Below, in pieces: positions 58,072 to 64,000 of a stretch of 64,000 nt of DNA. Origin of the DNA: Amblyomma americanum (lineage: Eukaryota; Arthropoda; Arachnida; Ixodida; Ixodidae); the NCBI RefSeq assembly GCF_052857255.1, contig NC_135505.1, positions 50,507,507-50,571,506 of the forward strand, written 5' to 3'. The notes beneath the pieces were generated by a model. The model made no database searches and was not told where the DNA came from. It worked only from the letters and a program-made list of their open reading frames with translations. Positions within the stretch are counted from its first letter, which is position 1. Each line of letters begins with the position of its first letter. Both the position numbers and the translations under genes were made by a program.

Positions 58072-58145
58072 AATAAACTTCATTTGTGACTTAGCGCTAG
58101 TCCTGTGTTCCTTACACTTTGGTGCCCGTGTTACCAACTCGTCCG
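58072..58145 (+). mobile_element. Possible Penelope-like 3' UTR remnant
   Basis: AATAAACTTCATTTGTGACTT, AGCGCTAGTCCTGTG and GTGTTACCAACTCGTCC follow the same order as the 3' ends at 33.2, 49.9 and 52.8 kb, but diverged. There is no inverted partner. The call depends on those comparisons. Confidence 0.4.
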
Positions 58146-60663
58146 TTAAGCAGTTGTACTTAAGGTAATCTGAGCTTTCTGTGGCCGCTGATTTTCGTGC
58201 GAGAGCAACGACGCTCGATGTAGTGCGATTGTAACGTACATACCTTGCCACATACTTGACTAGTTTCTATCTCATGCCCTTATTGAAAAGCGCAGATTTC
58301 CACTCTTATTCGCTGACTTTCCAGTACATTTTGCGCAGATCAGCAAGAACCTCCAAGTTTTCGCAGTCTCTGTTAGAAAGCTTTTCTATAGAAGCGCATA
58401 ACCGGAGCAGGGCGTCGGCCACATTATGAATCGAAGGAATAGGTATGAATTACACTCTGCCTCAACCTTTTCACCGAACGCCACAGGAGGTTTACGAGGA
58501 CCTCCTTGGGCATGCTGCTTTTGCAGAGGAGCGTGTAATAACTACGGTGAGCAGCGACCATGTTCCAACAGAAACAGTGGTTTCTTTTCAACAGCATCGT
58601 GTTCATTAGCCCATGCTAGCGTGCCGTGCGCAGCTTATCAGGTGTGCGGGATCATCGTCCCAACATCGGCTTGCTAGTCACTCGCGCTGCCGCAAGCCTA
58701 ATTTCAGTTTTGCTTTCTACCATTGCGCCGATCCTTTTGTTGTGACACCAAATCCTTACTGTCGGTTGCTTGCACGCACCCAGAGGTCTGCCAGATGAGA
58801 AAAGTGCCGTCGGGCTTAAATTGTGGGCCTGTTTTTATTTTGCTACGTTTCTTGGCAACAGACATCGCGCGCCGTTGTGACTTAAGTTCAAGCAGTGAAA
58901 ACACTGTCTCGGCTGTTGGGGTTCTGATGAAGGCGCACGGGTCGTTCGTTTGCTTTTCCTTTTGCTTCCAGTTATGGGTGGCTTCTGCTTCTTTTCTTTA
59001 GTGTGGGACAATTTGCTAGTCCACTTGGCATCTGCCTTCGTGGATCAGTGTTTACTCTGCTTTCCCCCGCTGCTTCATAAAAAGTCTGTAGATTGCGTGC
59101 CAGTTGATATGACATGAATTAAGTCGCCTCTCCTTCGCGCCACCCAACTATTTAGTATTTTGCAGCACCCATGGTTAAGCCGGGTTTCAATTTGTCGTAG
59201 ACTGGCAGTTCCATCAAGTGGTCAAAAGCCATGACGCCTTTTTGCCCTTTCACCTAAAGTTAACGTAACTCTTCAAGCGCGCCTCAGTGGTTCTCCATGT
59301 ATCACTCTTTTTATGTGTAGCAGTAAAAAAACCCTTTTGATATTAGGTCGCTGACAGTTATAGCTGGTAAAGTACCACGGACTACAGTTAGTAATAATCT
59401 CAATGCTCTGCCGTGGTGAGACGGCTTGAAAAGCACGCTACGGCATCTGCGTTTGTTGAAAACAGCGCTGGTCCCAGAGCTTGTTTGGCACCACACCTAG
59501 TACCTTCAGATTGCTGTGAGCAGACATGAACCAGACGAGCACGTCATCATCGGTTGGAAATCTTGGGAGTGCTCCTCCCTATCATATTTGCATATTTCCA
59601 CCCCTCAGTAGAATAAGCTCAAGATTCAGCGTCGATTGCGCACTCACATCTCCCCAGGCTCACTGTTTCCCACATTCGGGCCAATTCGGGATCGAGTTTA
59701 AGAAGGGATTGTTACTTTTAGGCTAATTTCAGGTGGCGCTTCTCTCTGATAGGTTGGCTTGTTTGCCCTGTCCTCGTTGCCTCCTGCACTTATCCAGCCT
59801 CTGTCGCCCTTCATGCGACCGGAGTTTCGGTCGGGGCGCACGTGTATCGCTTAGTTACTCTTCGAATGACTTCTCTTTCTGTCGGGGTTCATATATGGGT
59901 ATCTAAGAAATGGCACAGCTCAGCTCAGACTAACATACGCATCTAAAATGGCATGAAGAGGGTGACTCACATATGTGGCGCCGAGCACTGGCTAGCTTTC
60001 GTTTTTCCTACTGCTGTCCTCAGCGGGTAACCACTTGACGCCGACGCTCCTCTTGGGTACTGACGTGATGCCGAGCTGCCGGTACTCTCCGTTGCTCTAA
60101 TTACGCCGGGGAGTGATGTACTGCATTGCCCTGTTGCTGCAAAGAGGAGGTAGTGAAATTTTCTTAACCTGCAGCTGAGCAATTTGCCAGCTCTTGATGG
60201 GATGCGGCTTTTGAGCTTCAGCAGCAATTTATTCGTCGTAGCTTTGTTGCTTTCTAATCTGCAAGCTTGCGGTATCTCAGACGCTCCTTCCTGTCGAGTG
60301 CGCCATTGATGTGTGGTTCTTTTGTTGCACGTCGTCGCCGCCTTCTCTTCAGACTTCAGAGAGACACATTTGACAGAAGATTCATGCAGAAAATTTTTAC
60401 AACGTATGTATAGCAGCTTGCAGTTCACTCTCTGGCCGCCCCGTGGGCCGTTCCTGTGGATACTCGAGTCCTCTAAGGGTGGTACATCATCCTCATCATC
60501 ATCAGCCTAACAACAGCCACTGAAGGGAAAAGGCGTCTCTCATGTGTCTACAATTAACCTCGTCCTTTACCAGCTGGGATCACCCTATGCCTGCCAACTT
60601 CCTAATTCCATCCACTCACCTAACCTTCTGCCGCCCCTGCTACGTGTTTTTTTTATTTTGGAA
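58146..60663. other. Unrecognised DNA
   Basis: A 153-codon minus-strand frame (59967-60428) and several others show no domain I know. Nothing else is identified. Confidence 0.3.
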
Positions 60664-61200
60664 TCAACTCCTCTCGATTTCAACTAGGATGTCATTAACA
60701 CGTGTTGGTTCCCTCACCCACTCTGCCCGCTTCCAGTATATTAAAGTTGCATCTATCATTCTTCTTTCCATGGCTCGCTGTGTTGTGCTCAACTTAAGCT
60801 GAACCCTTTTCGTTAGCCTCCACGTATCTGCTCCGTAGTTTAGTGCCGGTAAAATACAGCTGTTGTACACTTTTCCCTTGGGGGATATTGGTAAACTGCT
60901 ATTCATGATCTGAGAGAACCTGCAATATGCGCTCCACTATCCTTGTAGTTATTTCCCTTTCATGATCGGGATGAGCTTTCCCTACCTGCCCTAAGTAGAC
61001 GTATTCTTTCACCACTTCCAGCACCTCGCTTACAATTGTGAGCTGCCCTTCCTTTGCTAGACTGTTGAACATTACTTTGGTTTTCTGCGTGTTAATATTA
61101 AGACCCACCGTGCTTCTCTGTCTGACTAATTGTTCATGGTTTGCAGTTCATCGCCTGAGCGACTCAGCAAGACAATGCCATCACTGAATCTCCGATACAG
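60664..61200 (-). pseudogene. RTE-type LINE RT, C-terminal half
   Basis: The catalytic box lies first and reads RFSDGIVLLSRSGDELQTMN near 61,135-61,193, so the usual DD has become DG. GLNINTQKTKVMFNSLAKEG, VKEYVYLGQ and HEREITTRIVER follow. After a frame change come GKVYNSCILPALNYGADTWR, TTQRAMERRMIDATL and EPTRVNDI. KVYN-CILP-L-YG, TW-LT and TQRAMER are hallmarks of the RTE/BovB clade. The frame shift near 60,905 and the lost catalytic Asp make it inactive. Upstream RT and endonuclease are missing. Confidence 0.8.
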
Positions 61201-61204
61201 TGCC

Positions 61205-61767
61205 AGTTGCATTCCTATTGACCCCGAAAAGAATGAAGTCGTTATCGTCAGATTAAGTATAACGACGTAACACTGTTGAATACCTGTCAGGAACTTGTAA
61301 GAACGCCCGACTGCTGGAGGGGCGCTAGAACGTTTTGTTTTACTGCCATGTGTTCTGATTTATAAAAGCCGTCATGCATACCAGGTACCAGTTTTAAAAA
61401 GTTCTGAACTGAGAACATGCAATCCCAGATAATTCCATATTGAACTAAAAATAAAAGGATCAGACGAAAATACACTTTACTTAGCCATATTGACATCAGG
61501 CGTTAAAGATATGAATAACGCCTGGCGATCACGCAGCACAAGCTTGCATGGAATTATTGCCTTTCAAGCTCAGTCCACAGCATCACATTATAACGTGATA
61601 GCGTTGGAGTGGGCGTTCGGCGAATACCTCGGAATTACAATAAAATGTCTTTTGGGTCTAATGGGTCGTCATGTTATTCCACCACCACCATAACGTTGCA
61701 GCTATGAAGAAATAAATCCAGTTCCTCCATTCAATAAAGTTTAACGTTTCGGAACGACTAAAGCTAT
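61205..61767. other. No recognisable gene
   Basis: Nothing identifiable. Confidence 0.3.
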
Positions 61768-61955
61768 GAGCGACACCTCAGAGTAGGGCTCCGGTCTAGT
61801 TTTACTGCAAGAACTTTAACTTGCACTGACATCGCAAAGTACCTGGAACACTAGCAAACCTCCAAGATCGAAATGCAATCGCCGGAGCCAGGATCCGGCC
61901 AACGTCTTTCGTGCCAGTAGCCGTGCCCCATAATCACTGAGCCACCGCGGTGGCT
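61768..61955 (-). mobile_element. Ruka-like SINE, minus orientation, 3'-degenerate
   Basis: On the minus strand: GCCACCGCGGTGGCTCAGTG, a B-box-like CCGGATCCTGGCTCC, then GCGATGTCAGTGCAAGTTAA. The tail end is poorly preserved. Confidence 0.75.
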
Positions 61956-61991
61956 AGCAACTGCTTCCTCTGAAAAGAAAAAAAAAACTAT

Positions 61992-62381
61992 TGTAAGCAC
62001 TTTATGCGCTTTCGTCGTCGTCGCCTCTCTGGCTGCGACTTCATCCTCTTTTCATGCACTGTACATTCCCATCGTCATCGCTTGGTGCTATTCGCTGGGA
62101 GCACGTCTTTGCCAGCGGGCTGGAATAAACGTCTCCCTTGAAGTCTTCCCTTATACGTGGTGGAGGTGTTCCTTGGATCCCCCGTATCCTCCTCTTTCCC
62201 CCCTTCTCTCTGGAGCTGCGTTCCGGTCGTCGCTTGTGTACTCTCGCCGTCATGCCTCAAGAGGAGAACTGTTGTATCGTAGTAATGATAATTAGCAATG
62301 AAACAGTACACGTAGCATACGGTCGAGCCGATCTGTATTCTCCTTCCCATGCGCGCGAGTGCGTGCAGCGCACTTGCCACA
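61992..62381 (-). repeat. Candidate 3' LTR of the right-edge gypsy element
   Basis: Between the pol stop (62425) and the SINE lies about 390 bases that could be an LTR. It would start TGTGGC on the minus strand, just after a purine-rich GATAAAGATGAAG, and end in CTTACA. A GTATAAGG TATA-like site is near 62,150. The other LTR lies outside the window, so this cannot be checked here. Confidence 0.3.
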
Positions 62382-62424
62382 CTTCATCTTTATCGCATTT
62401 CCGCCGCACTTAAAAAAAAAATGT

Positions 62425-64000
62425 CTAGCGGATGTCATAGTCTTTGAACCATGCGGACCGCTTCTTTTTGCGAGTACTTCGGCGAGGCGGCGCAGGAGGT
62501 GAAGCCGCAGTTGCCGCTGTGGATTTACGACACGAGGGTTGAGGAGCGGCTGCCGATTCTGGAGCGGGCGGAACGGCTGGCATCATATGGATTGAAGGCG
62601 CGTCCGAAGAAGGACCCTGGACCACGGTTCCGGACTGTGGACTGGGCGGCGGCATTCGGTTGCCGTCGATAGGCGGCGAAATATCAGCGAAAAGGGCCGC
62701 TGGAGCTGAGGAGGACAGTTGCTGCTGAACTACTTCTGGGCGAACCGCAGAAAACTTGGACGAGTGCCACACTCGCCCATCATCCAGCAGATAAGATGCA
62801 GGTCCACGCTGCTCCACAACCTTCCGAGGCTCCGAAAACCGAGCTGACAGTTTGCCTCGCACATTTGGTTTGCGGACACGCACGTACTGGCCAATCTGAA
62901 AGTCACGACACTGGGCGCCACTCCGCTGGTCCGCATAAAGCTTGTATTGCGCTTGCTTCTCGTCAAGCCTCTGCCGCAAAAGCTTAAGCGCTTTTATCGG
63001 ATCCAATGAGAAGGACTGATCCGGCAGTCCTACGACGTTAAATCTTGTGCGGGGCAACCGGCCATGAAGTAGGACAGCTGGTGCAATTCCTGTCGTGGCA
63101 TGGGGCGTACAGCGGTAGACACCGAAGTAGTCCACAATCGCTGTACGTAGGTCGCATCGCTCGCACAGAGCTAGCTGAATGTAGGACTTAAGCACTCGAT
63201 TGAATCGTTCAACGAGTCCATTAGCTTGGGGATGGTACACTGAAGAGTAGCAATGGCGTATCCCCCGTTCGTGGAGGAAAGTTTGCATGGCCATCGATGA
63301 AAATTGAAGTCCCTGGTCAGAGACAATCTCTTGAGGGTAACCCTCACGAGCGAAGAGGCCAAGCAGGAATTCTTGAACGGTTTGAGTTGTGATGGCATCA
63401 GCGAAGACAACTTCTGGCCACTGACTGTAATAATCCATGAGAGTAATCGCGAAGCGGCAGCCGCTGGGAGCTTGGTCGAAAGGCCCCGCGATATGAATGG
63501 CAACCTTATCCCAAGGTTTCTCTGGGAAGGCGACAGGTTGCAGAGGAGCTGCCACCGGACGAGCCGATTTGTCACAGGACTGGCACACGACGCATGTCCG
63601 TACCATTTCTTCGACGTGCTCGTCCATTCGCGGCCACCAATAGAGCTCTCGCAGTCGACTTTTCGTGCGGCTGATCCCGGCGTGTGACTCGTGCGCGATG
63701 TCCATGAGGCGTCGTCGCAAACTTTCGGGAACGACGAACCTGTCATCTCGGTACAAGACGCCTTGCACGACGGACAGCTCCGAGCGCAGGAGATAGTATG
63801 GCCTCAGGTTCTCCGGTAGGGATTTCTTGTCCGGCCATGTCGCCGATGTAAACTGAATGGCTTGAGCAACTGCCTCGTCGCTGATGGTTGCCTCTTGAAG
63901 CTCTTGTAGAGTCACGGCTGGCGATAGCAGGCAGACGAAGTCATCGTCACTGGCGTCGAACTCACTGGGCTCACTGCACGATGTGGTCGGTAAGGGAAGG
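62425..64000 (-). CDS. Gypsy-type integrase region of Pol, long open frame, partial
   Basis: An open frame runs 1.58 kb to the window edge with no stop. No start is needed: it is the C-terminal part of a larger Pol. Counting from the Val codon at 63913-63915: the H2C2 finger has His75, His78, Cys108 and Cys111. The core has Asp200 in EIVSDQGLQF and Glu236 in GLVERFNR, with the correct 35-residue spacing. The first catalytic position reads His141 (VAIHIAGPF; codon 63493-63495), where Asp is expected. A C-terminal GPF-like block and a Pro/Ser-rich basic tail (STRKKKRSAWF) end it. It is the best-preserved frame in the window, yet the Asp-to-His change should abolish strand transfer unless it is an assembly error. 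Confidence 0.85.
   Translation of the reverse strand, partial: LPLPTTSCSEPSEFDASDDDFVCLLSPAVTLQELQEATISDEAVAQAIQFTSATWPDKKSLPENLRPYYLLRSELSVVQGVLYRDDRFVVPESLRRRLMDIAHESHAGISRTKSRLRELYWWPRMDEHVEEMVRTCVVCQSCDKSARPVAAPLQPVAFPEKPWDKVAIHIAGPFDQAPSGCRFAITLMDYYSQWPEVVFADAITTQTVQEFLLGLFAREGYPQEIVSDQGLQFSSMAMQTFLHERGIRHCYSSVYHPQANGLVERFNRVLKSYIQLALCERCDLRTAIVDYFGVYRCTPHATTGIAPAVLLHGRLPRTRFNVVGLPDQSFSLDPIKALKLLRQRLDEKQAQYKLYADQRSGAQCRDFQIGQYVRVRKPNVRGKLSARFSEPRKVVEQRGPASYLLDDGRVWHSSKFSAVRPEVVQQQLSSSAPAALFADISPPIDGNRMPPPSPQSGTVVQGPSSDAPSIHMMPAVPPAPESAAAPQPSCRKSTAATAASPPAPPRRSTRKKKRSAWFKDYDIR

Noticed and set aside
59967..60428. 153-codon minus-strand gene
   Set aside because: No start context, domain, splice border or relative in the window supports it.
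1..64000. CRISPR array, operon or prophage
   Set aside because: No spaced short direct repeats, no tightly packed genes and no ribosome-binding sites. SINEs, LINEs and splice-like borders show a eukaryotic genome.

Overview
This window is eukaryotic, and almost certainly comes from an ixodid tick. The best marker is a tRNA-headed SINE resembling the Ruka family described from ticks. It has a head reading roughly GCCGCGGTGGCTCAGTGG, a B box GGTTCGA, and a body with a TCAGTGCACGTTAAAGA motif. It occurs about nine times in both orientations. There is no long intact host gene, no operon-like packing and no CRISPR. Almost everything recognisable is transposable-element debris, and most of it carries stops, frameshifts or lost catalytic residues.

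Layout. 0-2.2 kb: two possible host exons with splice-like borders, separated by two tandem SINEs. 3.5-12.3 kb: a LINE endonuclease fragment, a CACGTG-rich repeat, a CpG-rich stretch, more SINEs, a LINE 3' end and a CCGT/CCAT microsatellite. 12.7-19.2 kb: one two-LTR Ty3/gypsy-type element on the minus strand, in the unusual order gag-PR-IN-RT-RH. 19.3-21.1 kb: a minus-strand LINE. 22.4-26.2 kb: a plus-strand LINE with both ORFs, split by a PIF/Harbinger-like MITE. 26.2-35.7 kb: mostly unrecognised DNA with SINEs and a short hairpin. 35.7-38.1 kb: a gypsy RT/RNase H/IN remnant. 42.4-44.7 kb: an I-type LINE (RT plus RNase H) carrying a CACGTG repeat. 49.8-52.8 kb: two inverted repeats that look like head-to-head Penelope-like 3' ends, with SINEs between them. 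53.0-54.8 kb: a dead piggyBac transposase. 56.9-57.2 kb: a second MITE. 60.7-61.2 kb: an RTE-type LINE remnant. 62.4-64.0 kb: a gypsy integrase region with a long open frame, running off the right edge.

The genes do not form a working pathway. The window is a layered record of mobile-element activity: a MITE inside a LINE ORF1, a CACGTG repeat inside a LINE, and SINEs next to SINEs. The most notable points are the Gmr1-like gene order of the 12.7-19.2 kb element, the Penelope-like palindrome whose two arms both encode the same C-terminal tail, and the MITE pair with clear TWA target duplications. All family names come from motif recognition by eye; no database search or alignment was run.
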